The notes beneath the pieces were generated by a model that was not told where the DNA came from, did no database searches, and worked only from the letters and a program-made list of their open reading frames with translations. The translations under genes were made by a program, and so were the position numbers. This document shows, one piece after another, positions 8,096-17,219 of a stretch of DNA of 64,000 nt. The DNA lies in assembly GCA_018362935.1 (NCBI GenBank), contig JAHALQ010000004.1, forward strand, positions 1 to 64,000, in the 5' to 3' direction. Source of the stretch: Pseudomonadota bacterium (GTDB lineage: Bacteria > Pseudomonadota > Alphaproteobacteria > RF32 > CAG-239). Position 1 is the stretch's first letter; each line of letters opens with the position of its first letter.

Positions 8096-11000
8096 ATGTT
8101 TTCAGAATATTTTATCGACAAACCGCGATTTGCCGGCGTCATAGCCATAATCATGATTCTGCTCGGCTTGCTGGCGATTGCGGTTCTTCCGGTTTCGCAG
8201 TATCCGCAGATTACGCCGCCGCAGATTGTCGTCAGCACCACCTATCCGGGTGCCAGCGCGCAGGTCTTGGTCGATACGGTTGCCGTGCCGATTGAAAACA
8301 AAATCAACGGCGTTGAAAATATGCTGTATATGTCATCGACATCCGATGACAACGGGTCATACGAATTGACAATCACCTTTAACGTCGGCACCGACAAAGA
8401 TATTGCCCAGGTTAAGGTGCAAAACCGTTTGCAGCAGGTTATGTCGCAGCTTCCCGCAATTGTCACGCAGGAAGGCGTCGACGTCAGCACCCGTTCGTCC
8501 AACCTGCTGGCAATGATGGTTATCCGCTCGCCCAACGGCACCTACAACGACCTGTTTTTGAGTAACTACGCCTATACCAACATTAAGGACATTCTGGCGC
8601 GTATTCCCGGCGTCGGCGACGTGTCGATTTACGGCCCGCAGTACAGTATGCGCATTTGGCTCAACCCCCAGAAGCTGTCCTCGCTCGGGTTGAGCAGTTC
8701 CGATGTTGCGGCGGCGATAGAAAGCCAGAATATTCAGGCGTCAATCGGCAGCGTCGGTTCGGCGCCGAGCAGCAAGGACACGCTGATGGTTTTGTCGCTT
8801 AATGCCAAAGGCCTGCTTAATACCGTGGCGGATTTTGAACAGATTATCCTCACCACCACCAAAGAGGGTGGCATTGTGCGCCTGCGCGACGTGGCGCGCA
8901 TTGAGCTTGGCGCCGACACTTATACCATGCAGGCACATTTTGACAACGCTCCGGCGGTGGTCATCGGCTTGAGCCAGCTGCCCAACTCCAATTCGCTCGA
9001 AATCATGAAAAACGTTAAAAAAGAACTGCAAAACCTGCGCAAAATTCTGCCCGAAGACGTTGAAATGACGATTGGCTACGATTCGACGGATTACGTCAAG
9101 GCCTCCATTGCCAGTATTATCGAAACGCTGGTCATAACTTTCAGTTTGGTCGTATTGGTGACTTATGTCTTTTTGCAGCGCGCCAAAACCACGCTGATTC
9201 CTCTGATAACCATTCCGGTTTCGCTGGTGGCGACTTTTGCGGTCATCTATCTGCTTGGATTTGACATTAATATTTTGACCTTGTTCGCAATGATACTGGC
9301 CATCGGTCTGGTGGTGGATGATGCGATTATCGTGGTCGAGCGCGTCCAATACCTGATGCAGTACGAAAAGCTCGATTCCAAAGCTGCCAGTATCAAGGGC
9401 ATGCAGCAGATTGCCAGCGCGATTGTCGCGACGACTTTTGTGCTGCTGTCAATTTTTATTCCGGTCGGTCTGATGGCTGGCATTACCGGCAAAATCTATC
9501 AGCAGTTTGCGGTAACGATTTCGACCGCGATTGTATTCTCGGCTTTTAATGCGCTGACGCTGTCGCCGGCTTTGTGCGCCATTTTTCTGCGCGGCGACAA
9601 GCAGGAGGAAGCGCACGGATTTTTCAAATGGTTTAATGACACAATCGATTATTTTAAGGAAAAATACCTGCATACCGTCGGTTTTTTCTCAAAAAATATC
9701 AAAACCACCGTTCTGGTGACTCTGGCAACCATTGCGATAATATTCCTCGGCTTCAAAATAACCGCCACTTCGTTTCTGCCGGAAGAAGACCAGGGTATTC
9801 TTTTTGCCAACATCCAGCTGCCCGATACGTCGACGATTAACCAGACCAATGACGTTTTGGCAGAGGTCACATCGCGCGCGCTGAAAATTGACGGGGTCAA
9901 ATACTTTATTGCGGTCGCCGGATACAGCATGCTTGGCGGCAGCGGCGAAAACGTTGCCCTCGGCGTTGTCGGCCTCCAGCCATGGGATGAACGCACCTCA
10001 AAAAATCTGTCCATAGAAGCACTGAATGCCAAATTGATAGAAACTTTTGCCGATATGAAAAATTCGGCGGACATCAACTTTTTTGCGCCGCCGTCCATTC
10101 CCGGCGTCGGCCAGAGCAACGGTTTATCCCTGGAATTACTGACCAGCAGCGGCGAGGTGACGCCGAACCAGCTGTTTGACAATCTCGAAAAATTTTTGGG
10201 GCAGCTTAATTCCAATCCTGATTTTGCCTATGCCTTTTCAACTTTTACGGCCGATACGCCGCATATTTATCTTGATATTGACCGAACCAAGCTGGAGTCA
10301 TATCAGATACCGGTCAGCACGCTGTTCTCGGCTTTGCAGAGCAATCTCGGCTCGCGCTATATTAATAATATTACCTTAAGCGGGCAGGTCAATGACGTGA
10401 TTATTCAGGCCGATTTTCCGTTCCGCAAAAATATCGGCGATGTTGAAAACATGTATATCCGTTCCCAGAGCGGCGCCATGATTAAACTTAAGAGTTTTGC
10501 CGATGTCGGCATCAGCATTTCGCCCAAGATTATTTACCGCTACAACCAGTACACCGCTGCGGCAATCACGGCGCAAAGCAAACCGGGTATCAGTACCGGC
10601 ACGGCGATTGATTCGATTATCAGCCTTGCCAACAAAATTTTGCCCAAAGAATACCAGATTGCCTGGACAGGCTTGAGCCTGCAGGAAGTTGAAGCCGCCG
10701 GGCTTGCGACGTTTCTGATTGCCCTGGCGCTGGTCTTTTGCTATCTCTTTCTGGTGGCGCTGTATGAAAGCTGGATGCTGGCTTTCGCGGTCATGTTCTC
10801 GACAATTTTTGCGATTCTCGGCGCCATAATCGGGCTGCATTTGATGAGTCAGCCGTTGAGCATATATGCCCAGCTCGGCTTGATTATGCTGATTGGTTTG
10901 GCTGCCAAAAACGCGATTCTGATTGTCGAATTTACCAAAGCCTACCGTGATGACGGCGCTTCTATTCTTGACGCTTCGGTCAAGGGGGCGGCCGAGAGGT

Positions 11001-11299
11001 TCCGTGCCGTGCTGATGACGGCTTTGACCTTTATTCTCGGCGTTTTTCCGATGATTGTGGCCAAAGGGGCGGGAGCTTCCAGCCAGATTGCGATTGGTAC
11101 GTCGGTGTTTTACGGCATGATTGCGGCGACGTTTATCGGCATTATCTTTATTCCGGCTCTGTTTGCCGTTTTTGAAACCATTAAGGAGAAAGCCGGACAC
11201 GGCAAGTACGAGCAGCAGATTCAGCAGCAGGACAAAGAACACGGCAATCCGCTCGGAATTGTCTACACGCCGGACAACAAAACGGATAAAGGGGAATAA
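8096..11299 (+). CDS. RND multidrug efflux pump, inner-membrane subunit (AcrB family)
   Basis: A 1067-residue proton-driven pump of the hydrophobe/amphiphile efflux type. It begins MFSEYFIDKPRFAGV, with the first transmembrane helix and porter domain FPVSQYPQITPPQI-like segment. The proton-relay Asp pair is in GLVVDDAIIVVERV (around residue 405), and the matching Lys in LIGLAAKNAILIVEF (around residue 940). Both halves, with 12 transmembrane helices and two large periplasmic loops, are present, so it is full length. It starts immediately after the adaptor stop and is followed one base later by the outer-membrane factor: a complete tripartite operon. Confidence 0.96.
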   Translation: MFSEYFIDKPRFAGVIAIIMILLGLLAIAVLPVSQYPQITPPQIVVSTTYPGASAQVLVDTVAVPIENKINGVENMLYMSSTSDDNGSYELTITFNVGTDKDIAQVKVQNRLQQVMSQLPAIVTQEGVDVSTRSSNLLAMMVIRSPNGTYNDLFLSNYAYTNIKDILARIPGVGDVSIYGPQYSMRIWLNPQKLSSLGLSSSDVAAAIESQNIQASIGSVGSAPSSKDTLMVLSLNAKGLLNTVADFEQIILTTTKEGGIVRLRDVARIELGADTYTMQAHFDNAPAVVIGLSQLPNSNSLEIMKNVKKELQNLRKILPEDVEMTIGYDSTDYVKASIASIIETLVITFSLVVLVTYVFLQRAKTTLIPLITIPVSLVATFAVIYLLGFDINILTLFAMILAIGLVVDDAIIVVERVQYLMQYEKLDSKAASIKGMQQIASAIVATTFVLLSIFIPVGLMAGITGKIYQQFAVTISTAIVFSAFNALTLSPALCAIFLRGDKQEEAHGFFKWFNDTIDYFKEKYLHTVGFFSKNIKTTVLVTLATIAIIFLGFKITATSFLPEEDQGILFANIQLPDTSTINQTNDVLAEVTSRALKIDGVKYFIAVAGYSMLGGSGENVALGVVGLQPWDERTSKNLSIEALNAKLIETFADMKNSADINFFAPPSIPGVGQSNGLSLELLTSSGEVTPNQLFDNLEKFLGQLNSNPDFAYAFSTFTADTPHIYLDIDRTKLESYQIPVSTLFSALQSNLGSRYINNITLSGQVNDVIIQADFPFRKNIGDVENMYIRSQSGAMIKLKSFADVGISISPKIIYRYNQYTAAAITAQSKPGISTGTAIDSIISLANKILPKEYQIAWTGLSLQEVEAAGLATFLIALALVFCYLFLVALYESWMLAFAVMFSTIFAILGAIIGLHLMSQPLSIYAQLGLIMLIGLAAKNAILIVEFTKAYRDDGASILDASVKGAAERFRAVLMTALTFILGVFPMIVAKGAGASSQIAIGTSVFYGMIAATFIGIIFIPALFAVFETIKEKAGHGKYEQQIQQQDKEHGNPLGIVYTPDNKTDKGE

Positions 11300-11300
11300 C

Positions 11301-12764
11301 ATGTCAAAAATACTTTTGTGCGGCACCTGTTTGTTATTGCTGGCTTCCTGCAGCGTCGGGCCGGATTACCGGCGTCCCAGCTTTTACAGCGACGCGCAGC
11401 TGCGGCAAAGTCTGCGGCTGACTCCGGGGGCTGCAAAAGTTTCGCTTTACTGGTACCGCGATTTTAATGACCCGGTCTTGAACGGGCTGGTTGAAGACGG
11501 ACTCAGGCAGAGCACAGACGTAAAAGTCGCCATTGAGAGAATGCGTCAGGCGCGCCAGAATTTGCGAATTAACGGGGTCAAATATTTTCCGACGCTTGAT
11601 GCCGGCGGCTCCTATTATTATCTCAAGGATTCGCGCATCTATACCGGAGAACCGCTGTCCACCGACTATTTTCAGCTGGGTCTGGACGCCGCGTGGGAAA
11701 TTGATATCTGGGGCGGCGGCCGCAGGCTGACCGAGCAGTCTAAAGCCCTCTTTGCCGCAACCAGCGCCAATTTGCAAAATGTCAAACTGTCCATGACGGC
11801 GGAAATTGCTTCCGCGTACATTAATTTGCGGCAGGCGCAGGAACAATTGCACATCGCGCGCAAGAACGAAGCGATACAAAGTAATCTGTATGATTTGGTA
11901 AAGCAAAAATATGACGCCGGGCTGGCTGATGATATTGCGTATAATCAGGCCAGATATCTTCTGACCACCACCCGCGAAACCATACCTCAGTATGAGGCCT
12001 CGGTCAACAGCCTGCAGAATTCTCTGGCCACGCTGACGTCGCGCCTTCCCGGAGAGATGGATGCCCTGTTGGCCTATCGTGATGACAATTTGGTCAAAAA
12101 GCCGTTTAACTATGATACGTCGCGGCTGTATGCCCTCCCGGTCGGCGTCATCAGAAACCGCCCCGATATCCGCGCGCTGGAATATAACCTGATGGCACAA
12201 AACGCCGCGGTGGGGCAGGCGATAGCCGAGTTGTTTCCGAGCGTCAGTCTCAGCGGTTTCTGGGGGTATCAGTCGAAAAATCTTTCGTCTTTAATCGGCG
12301 GCGGCAGCAATACTTATAACTATTCTCCGGCCGTCAAAATGCCGATTTTCCATTGGGGTGCCCTGGTTAACAATGTCGAGCTTCAAAAGTCGCTGACGCG
12401 CGAAAGTATGCTTCAGTACAAGCAGGGCGTTTTGGATGCCGCTTCGGAAATAGAAACGGCAGCGACCAATGTAGAAAAGGAATACCTGCGCAACCGCGAA
12501 GCAAAAAAAGCGCTCGATTCGCAGCAGGAAGTCGCAGATTTGACCAACATGAAATACAAAAACGGCCTGATTGATTTCAGCGAGGTGCTGACTGCCCAGC
12601 AGGATTTGCTCAATGCCCAAAACAGCTATATCGCCAGCAATGCCGATATCTACACCTATATCATCAGTTTTTATAAAACCGTCGGCGGCGGATACGATAT
12701 CAGTAGTATTCCGGATATCCGAAAGGCTGCCTCAGGTGCGGGCGGCGCACTTTGTAAAGGTTGA
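11301..12764 (+). CDS. Outer-membrane efflux lipoprotein (NodT/OprM family)
   Basis: A 487-residue TolC-type channel that completes the RND system. The signal peptide ends in LLASC, so the protein is a lipoprotein, as in OprM. The mature N-terminus SVGPDYRRPSF is typical of the NodT family, and two long coiled-coil repeats follow, each with the AIAELFPSVSLSG-type motif. I choose ATG 11301 with GGGGAA as ribosome site, one base after the pump's stop. The 3' end overlaps the convergent lipoprotein gene by 65 bp. Confidence 0.93.
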   Translation: MSKILLCGTCLLLLASCSVGPDYRRPSFYSDAQLRQSLRLTPGAAKVSLYWYRDFNDPVLNGLVEDGLRQSTDVKVAIERMRQARQNLRINGVKYFPTLDAGGSYYYLKDSRIYTGEPLSTDYFQLGLDAAWEIDIWGGGRRLTEQSKALFAATSANLQNVKLSMTAEIASAYINLRQAQEQLHIARKNEAIQSNLYDLVKQKYDAGLADDIAYNQARYLLTTTRETIPQYEASVNSLQNSLATLTSRLPGEMDALLAYRDDNLVKKPFNYDTSRLYALPVGVIRNRPDIRALEYNLMAQNAAVGQAIAELFPSVSLSGFWGYQSKNLSSLIGGGSNTYNYSPAVKMPIFHWGALVNNVELQKSLTRESMLQYKQGVLDAASEIETAATNVEKEYLRNREAKKALDSQQEVADLTNMKYKNGLIDFSEVLTAQQDLLNAQNSYIASNADIYTYIISFYKTVGGGYDISSIPDIRKAASGAGGALCKG

Positions 12765-13167
12765 TGTTGGTAATTTCCGGAATATCATGATCGCGCGGCC
12801 AATAGCCTTTTGACTTCATGCACCGGCTGTAATTGGCGGGGCTGATGTCGTCGTCGTCATGCCGCGAATTGACAATAAGCGGCTGTGCCCCCTCATACGG
12901 AACATAAGTTGCCCAGATTCCTTTGGTTGATTTCCAGTCGGCGCGGGTATTAAGCTTGGTTTCTTCGGAATAAAACCATGTGCGGAAATCGGGCATCAGC
13001 TTGAATTCTTTGGCCGAAAGCAGGCACTCGGCGTGGTCGGCGGAAAATTTCTGTACGCCGACGCTGGATTTCTCCCAGTGGTATACGACCTGACCGCTGC
13101 CTTTGGAAAGATAGGTGCAGGAGCATAAAACGGCGGTCATTGCGGCAATAAATATTTTTTTCGTCAT
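12700..13167 (-). CDS. Small lipoprotein, unknown function
   Basis: A 155-residue protein with lipobox LCSC (Cys at residue 17). The mature part has conserved-looking Cys (AECLLSA and SRCMKSKGYWP), the latter typical of small envelope proteins ending in a CM..KGY motif. The start at 13167 has GAGGA upstream; the in-frame ATG at 13197 lacks one. Its last 65 bp overlap the end of the outer-membrane factor gene on the other strand. No function assigned. Confidence 0.7.
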   Translation of the reverse strand: MTKKIFIAAMTAVLCSCTYLSKGSGQVVYHWEKSSVGVQKFSADHAECLLSAKEFKLMPDFRTWFYSEETKLNTRADWKSTKGIWATYVPYEGAQPLIVNSRHDDDDISPANYSRCMKSKGYWPRDHDIPEITNINLYKVRRPHLRQPFGYPEYY

Positions 13168-13177
13168 TTTCCGGTCC

Positions 13178-13843
13178 TCAGAAATCCAAATCGGCATAAT
13201 GTTTGGCAGGGAGAATACCGCGGATGCCGTCTTTCAGAATGTCCTTAAAAGAAGGGCGCGATTTTATTTTGGAATACCAAAGCTTGGCCGCCTTAAAGTC
13301 TTCCCACGGCACGCCGCCGAGATAATCAATGATTGAAAGCTGCGCCGCGGCAGCCAAATCGGCCATTGAGATTGTGTCTGCCGCAAGATATTGTTTACGC
13401 TCAAGCAGCCATTCGATATATTCGAGGTGAAAGACCAGATTGTTAAGACCGACTTTGAGTACCTGTGAATCGGGAGCTTTGCCGGTAGCAAAGCGTTTGT
13501 GGACTTTTTCCTGAACAATGTTGCGATATACTTCGCGTTGAAATTTTTGGTCAAACCAGTCGGTCAGCCGCCGGATTTCGGCTCTTTGGCGCGCGTCACC
13601 GAAAATCAGCGGGATATCCCGGGCCGTATCCTCAAGGTACTCTGTAATGGCATAGTTGCCGGCCACGACATTGCCGTCACTCAAAAAAATCGGCAGCTCG
13701 CCGGCAGGATTAAGTTTATACACATCTTCCGAGAGTTTCCACGGTTCTTCTTCTTTAAGAATGAACAGCATCTTTTTTTCGCCCATAAGCAGGCGGATTT
13801 TGCGCGATGCGGCGGATACCGGATGATGAATAAGTAAAACCAT
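13178..13843 (-). CDS. Glutathione S-transferase family protein
   Basis: A 221-residue two-domain GST. N-terminal thioredoxin-like domain with HHPVSAASRKIRLLM and the cis-Pro loop LNPAGELPIFL followed by the glutathione-binding acidic/Ser-type turn in AITEYLED; all-helical C-terminal domain with the N-capping box ISMADLAAAAQLS. The Ser near residue 11 occupies the catalytic position. Start ATG 13843 has GAGG upstream; the alternative at 13858 is TTG. Substrate unknown; possibly detoxification or a maleylacetoacetate isomerase-like role. Confidence 0.85.
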   Translation of the reverse strand: MVLLIHHPVSAASRKIRLLMGEKKMLFILKEEEPWKLSEDVYKLNPAGELPIFLSDGNVVAGNYAITEYLEDTARDIPLIFGDARQRAEIRRLTDWFDQKFQREVYRNIVQEKVHKRFATGKAPDSQVLKVGLNNLVFHLEYIEWLLERKQYLAADTISMADLAAAAQLSIIDYLGGVPWEDFKAAKLWYSKIKSRPSFKDILKDGIRGILPAKHYADLDF

Positions 13844-13914
13844 TGCCAAATGCCTCAAATTTACGTTTAATCATTATATTAACCGCAGTTTGCCCAGCGG
13901 TCAACAGAGCTTTG

Positions 13915-14784
13915 TCAGTTATCAGATTTTTCAAGGCCGAACGTAGGCGGCACTACGCCCTGGGCATTTTTTTCAAACTCGGCAATCATCTGCGCGATAC
14001 TCGCCTGCAGTGCTTTTTGGTTGTCGGGGTTTTCCAGATAACGCGTAAACTTCTGAGCCAGCATTTTGCGTTCGCGGGAAAGCTTGGAAATGCCGATAAA
14101 CATTGGTATCTGCCACAGGGTTTGCCGTGCGACTGCAACCTGTCCGCGCAGGCCGAGCTTAATGGCTTCAATCAGCCCGTAATAATGGCTGGCCAGGATG
14201 TAATCCGCCTGTTTGGTAAAAAGTTTTTCAAACATTTCGTATGACGTGTCGACCGTTTCTATGTTAAACTGCTTAAGCTGTTCATTGATATAGTCGCTGT
14301 ATACCTCTTTTGTAACGCGGACGCCTTTAAGTTTTTTCAAATCTTCGACCGACTTGACTTCGTTAATGCGGTTCGGCAGCATAAAAACGGTAATCGGATT
14401 GCTGACAGCGGCCGGATAAATCAGTTCCAGTCCGCGAAAAAGTTCGGTCTGGTGATAAGCGCCGAGCACCACGTCAAATTCGCCTTTGCGGACTTCCTGA
14501 ACCAATGTCGGAAAGTCTTTTTTTTGCAAATCATAAAAAATCCTCAGGTTGTTTTCTTTGGCCAGATCGTCAATCATCGGCTGAAACAGCGTGGTAAATT
14601 TTCCGTAGATTTTGGCGTCTGGGTGTTCGACAAAGCCGAACGGCGCGTAGTCAATAAATCCCGTGATGTGAATATCGCGGCGTTTTTGCGGATGCTTGTC
14701 TTCATAACGGACAAAAGCTTTGGCGGCGCTCATCGCGCTCAGCAGCAGAACGCCAGTCAAAAACCAGAAAGTAAATTTTTTCAT
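13915..14784 (-). CDS. Periplasmic solute-binding protein, family 3-like
   Basis: A 289-residue protein with a Sec signal peptide (MKKFTFWFLTGVLLLSAMSAAKA, cleavage after AKA). The mature part follows the family 3 binding-protein order: GFIDYAPFGF, then VRKGEFDVVLGAYHQTELF in lobe 1, SVEDLKKLKGVRVTKEVYSDYI in lobe 2, and a C-terminal helix. No permease or ATPase genes are adjacent, so it may be an orphan or a sensor component. Amino acids are the usual ligands of this family; the ligand here is not shown by the sequence. Confidence 0.8.
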   Translation of the reverse strand: MKKFTFWFLTGVLLLSAMSAAKAFVRYEDKHPQKRRDIHITGFIDYAPFGFVEHPDAKIYGKFTTLFQPMIDDLAKENNLRIFYDLQKKDFPTLVQEVRKGEFDVVLGAYHQTELFRGLELIYPAAVSNPITVFMLPNRINEVKSVEDLKKLKGVRVTKEVYSDYINEQLKQFNIETVDTSYEMFEKLFTKQADYILASHYYGLIEAIKLGLRGQVAVARQTLWQIPMFIGISKLSRERKMLAQKFTRYLENPDNQKALQASIAQMIAEFEKNAQGVVPPTFGLEKSDN

Positions 14785-14893
14785 TTTCCCTGCCCATAAG
14801 TTAAAAAATTTACGAATAAGTAACCTAATTTTGATATGATAATACCGTAATTATATTAAAAAAGCTTTTATTTTTTTAAGGATTAAAATTTAA
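14785..14893. promoter_or_regulatory. Divergent promoter region, solute-binding protein / flaF
   Basis: A strongly AT-rich 109-bp spacer between divergent genes. AAGGA at about 14877 is the ribosome site for flaF. No clear operator. Confidence 0.4.
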
Positions 14894-15256
14894 ATGAACG
14901 TCTCACAAAACTATGCGCAAAATGATTTGTCGGGGATGGGGCAGGCGCAACTTGAAAGCCGCGCCCTGATTCGCACGGCATCGTCATTGAACCAAATCAA
15001 AGAACATTGGGAAGAGTGCAAGGGTGAGCTGGATGAAGCATTAGAAAAAAATCGCAAATTATGGACCATTATCGCGGCCGCAATGAATGAGGCCGATTGT
15101 CCGCAACCGCAGGAAGTTAAGAAAAACATACTAAACCTGGCGGTGTTTGTCTTCCAAAGAACTATGGAAATATCAGCAGAACCGGAGCCTAAAAAACTGG
15201 ACATCCTGATAAACATTAACATGAATATTGCCAAGGGATTGTCCGGCAACGCCTGA
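14894..15256 (+). CDS. flaF: Flagellar biosynthesis regulator FlaF
   Basis: A 120-residue cytoplasmic protein matching FlaF, which promotes flagellin secretion and translation in alphaproteobacteria, usually opposite FlbT. Family marks: N-terminal SRALIRTASSLNQI helix, the central ALEKNRKLWTIIAAAM core, NILNLAVFVFQRTMEI, and the C-terminal LDILININMNIAKGLSG signature (I-N-x-N-I-A-x-GL). No flagellin or flbT gene lies within the window, so it is separated from the usual cluster. It is the best taxonomic pointer to Alphaproteobacteria here. Confidence 0.85.
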   Translation: MNVSQNYAQNDLSGMGQAQLESRALIRTASSLNQIKEHWEECKGELDEALEKNRKLWTIIAAAMNEADCPQPQEVKKNILNLAVFVFQRTMEISAEPEPKKLDILININMNIAKGLSGNA

Positions 15257-15264
15257 ACATCTGG

Positions 15265-15477
15265 CTAGATTTTGGTGTTCCACCACAAATGCCCGTTGGA
15301 CGGAGCATTATGCTCAAAGCTGTGAAAATATTTTGCGGCCGGTTTTAGGTACCGGCGGTTGTCCCAGTTTTCGATAATCCGCGAAATTGTTTCGCCCTGC
15401 TGGGGCGTGCCGATATTGGCAAAATTGACTAACGTCAGATCATTAAGACAGTACTGTTTGGTATCCGGTCTGATCAT
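15265..15477 (-). CDS. Small conserved-looking protein, unknown
   Basis: A 70-residue protein (MIRPDTKQYC... to HLWWNTKI). AAGGAG lies ideally before ATG 15477, so the longer frame upstream is rejected. It has no signal peptide or membrane segment; the Trp-rich C-terminus suggests a folded protein. It lies between flaF and tRNA-Leu on the opposite strand. Confidence 0.6.
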   Translation of the reverse strand: MIRPDTKQYCLNDLTLVNFANIGTPQQGETISRIIENWDNRRYLKPAAKYFHSFEHNAPSNGHLWWNTKI

Positions 15478-15663
15478 CTTTTTCTCCTTCATGGCTGATA
15501 TAAAAGATATAGGAAATTTTACAGCAGTGGAAAGGGCAAATAAATCTAATCGGTATATAAACCTTGGGGTAGTGCAAAAAGCTGACGGCAAAAGTTTTGC
15601 ATATGCAAAAAAAAGGTTGACGAAAGAAATTAAATATATTATTTATCTTTTCACAAACACGAT

Positions 15664-15749
15664 GGGGGTATGGCGGAACTGGTAGACGCGCTAGACTCAA
15701 AATCTTGTGGCCTCTGGCCGTGTCAGTTCAAGTCTGACTACCCCTACCA
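15664..15749 (+). tRNA. tRNA-Leu (anticodon CAA), prophage attachment site
   Basis: An 86-nt type II tRNA: acceptor GGGGGTA pairing with TACCCCT (a G-U first pair), A-stem with D-loop GGTAGACGC, anticodon loop CTCAAAA (CAA), a variable arm (GTGGCC...GGCCG), T-loop GTTCAAGTC, and encoded ACCA end. From base 15694 onward (the anticodon-stem region) the gene is supplied by the phage copy; the exact duplicate is at 55894. Confidence 0.95.
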
Positions 15750-15759
15750 AGTTGAAAAA
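15694..15759 (+). repeat. attL, 66-bp exact direct repeat
   Basis: Identical for 66 bases to attR at 55894-55959, beginning GACTCAAAATC inside the tRNA-Leu anticodon region and ending GTTGAAAAA just after the tRNA. The flanks differ on both sides. Confidence 0.97.
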
Positions 15760-15790
15760 CCTTGATATTTTATCAAGGTTTTTTGTTTTT
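15758..15790 (+). terminator. Phage-supplied terminator for tRNA-Leu
   Basis: Stem AACCTTGATA/TATCAAGGTT with a TTT loop, followed by TTTTTTG. It is on the phage side of attL and replaces the host terminator displaced to 55956. Confidence 0.88.
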
Positions 15791-15800
15791 ATTATAATGC

Positions 15801-15867
15801 CATTCTGACTTTTATATGCATTTATCCACATATTAGAATCAAATACTTAGCATATAGAGTCAGAATG
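15801..15867. promoter_or_regulatory. Putative integrase arm-binding sites, attL side
   Basis: TAAAAGTCAGAATG (inverse, 15801-15814) and GAGTCAGAATG (15857-15867) share the core AGTCAGAAT with two copies next to attR (55811, 55832). Repeated short arm sites flanking the core are typical of tyrosine-recombinase att regions. Confidence 0.7.
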
Positions 15868-15896
15868 AAATTTCAGAACATACAAAGAACATGAAA

Positions 15897-15921
15897 AAAT
15901 AAACCCCGATTCCTCGGGGCT
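15897..15921 (-). terminator. Integrase terminator
   Basis: Directly after the integrase stop: AGCCCCGA-GGAA-TCGGGGT on the minus strand followed by TTATTTTTT. Confidence 0.88.
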
Positions 15922-17001
15922 TTAATTGTCTTTGTTTTCTGCTTTTAGTCTTCCTTCTAGGGCAACCATTGATAAGGCCGAGGTGTTGGCTTTGTAAAAG
16001 CGGTTAAAGGTGGATTCATCCGTGTGTCCGGTGATTGAGATAATTGCGTCGCTGGGGACACCGGCTTCAGCGTATGCCGTACTGGCTGTATGTCGCATTT
16101 GTTTAAATACAATCTTTATTCCGATTTTCTCGCTGAAACGCTGGAAGTGCCGCGCAAGGCGGTCTTTGGTGAAATTTCCGTATTCATCGGCAATTATATA
16201 ATCCTCTTTCGACAGGACTTCTTGCCAAAGGTGTTGAGGTATCGGGACAATAACCCGCTGGCCGGTTTTGTTTTGCATGAAATCGAAAAAATAAAAACCA
16301 TTTTTCTCAACGATATGCTCTTTGCGTAAGCGGCGTATATCGCCCACACGCTGCGCCAAATAATAGTTTAATTCAAGAGCTAAGGCAAGATAATCGCGTT
16401 TTTCTTCACGGGCCTGCCGGATGAACTCTTGCATGTTTTCAAGCTGTATGATCTCTTTTTTGGGTTTTGGTTTAGATATGCGTAAGTTACTGAAAGGGTT
16501 GTTACCTGAAACAATGCCTTTACGGATGCCGAAATTATAAAGCATCTTGAGAGTTGTAATGCAGGCAAGGCCCCGATATATTCCGCGTTTCTCTGCAATG
16601 CTCTCATATAAGTTGAGGGCAGCCTGCCCGGTGAAAGTATTGAGAGGAACCTCTTTGAGCATTTTTTTTGATTTTTCGGCTTTGATTTCGGCCAAAATGT
16701 TGTATGAGTAAAGGTAATATTTTTGAGTGTCTTCGGTCAGTTTAAGATAATTTTTGCTTTTGATATATTCAGCCCACAAATGCTCAAGCGAAGCTGGAAC
16801 AAAATTATCGCATTGTACTTTGAAATTTTTTAACTTTTGATAAAGAACGAATGCTTCCCTGCAAGCAATCAGATAATCGCAGCCTAAAGAATACGAGCGT
16901 TTCATATCGCAGCCCTCTGGCAATAATCGTGCCGGAAGGTTGAAATAGTATGCAACTCGCCCGTCTTTGAGCCGTTTCTTTATCATGTAGGGAATCTTCA
17001 T
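15922..17001 (-). CDS. int: Tyrosine-family site-specific integrase
   Basis: A 359-residue integrase catalysing integration at tRNA-Leu. N-terminal arm-binding domain (about 1-70), SAM-like core-binding domain (75-170) and catalytic domain with the first Arg in YYLAQRVGDIRRL, Lys in QNKTGQRVIVPI, RHT in KQMRHTASTAYAEAG (a Lys replaces the first His of the usual HxxR box), GHT in SITGHTDES and nucleophile Tyr in FNRFYKAN. ATG 17001 has AGGAACGG upstream and lies just after the stop of the excisionase-like gene, suggesting coupling; an in-frame GTG at 17025 would overlap that gene. Confidence 0.96.
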   Translation of the reverse strand: MKIPYMIKKRLKDGRVAYYFNLPARLLPEGCDMKRSYSLGCDYLIACREAFVLYQKLKNFKVQCDNFVPASLEHLWAEYIKSKNYLKLTEDTQKYYLYSYNILAEIKAEKSKKMLKEVPLNTFTGQAALNLYESIAEKRGIYRGLACITTLKMLYNFGIRKGIVSGNNPFSNLRISKPKPKKEIIQLENMQEFIRQAREEKRDYLALALELNYYLAQRVGDIRRLRKEHIVEKNGFYFFDFMQNKTGQRVIVPIPQHLWQEVLSKEDYIIADEYGNFTKDRLARHFQRFSEKIGIKIVFKQMRHTASTAYAEAGVPSDAIISITGHTDESTFNRFYKANTSALSMVALEGRLKAENKDN

Positions 17002-17009
17002 TTCCGTTC

Positions 17010-17216
17010 CTATGCAAAATTCCACTCTTCGTCGTTAAGGTTTTCCGCTGTATTATTATTTTTCGCAAAGCGATATAACTTCACTTTTTTTGAAAAAGGC
17101 TTTATTTCAAGTTTGCCTTGAACAACATACTTATTGAGTGTGCGATTATCCGTTTCGGGATTAAGTTTAAGGGCGATTTTTATTTCGTCGGCGGTCATAA
17201 ATCCTTCGTCAGTCAT
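17010..17216 (-). CDS. Excisionase-like small DNA-binding protein
   Basis: A 68-residue protein directly upstream of int, in the same direction. The layout FMTADEIKIALKLNPETDNRTLNKYVVQGKLEIKP fits a small winged helix-turn-helix as in phage excisionases (MerR-like fold). Function is inferred from size, predicted HTH and position. Confidence 0.6.
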   Translation of the reverse strand: MTDEGFMTADEIKIALKLNPETDNRTLNKYVVQGKLEIKPFSKKVKLYRFAKNNNTAENLNDEEWNFA

Positions 17217-17219
17217 CTT

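Noticed and set aside
8741..12620. Minus-strand frames up to about 316 codons opposite the RND pump and outer-membrane factor genes
   Set aside because: Their composition mirrors the coding strand; no signal, domain or ribosome site, and the plus-strand operon is complete.
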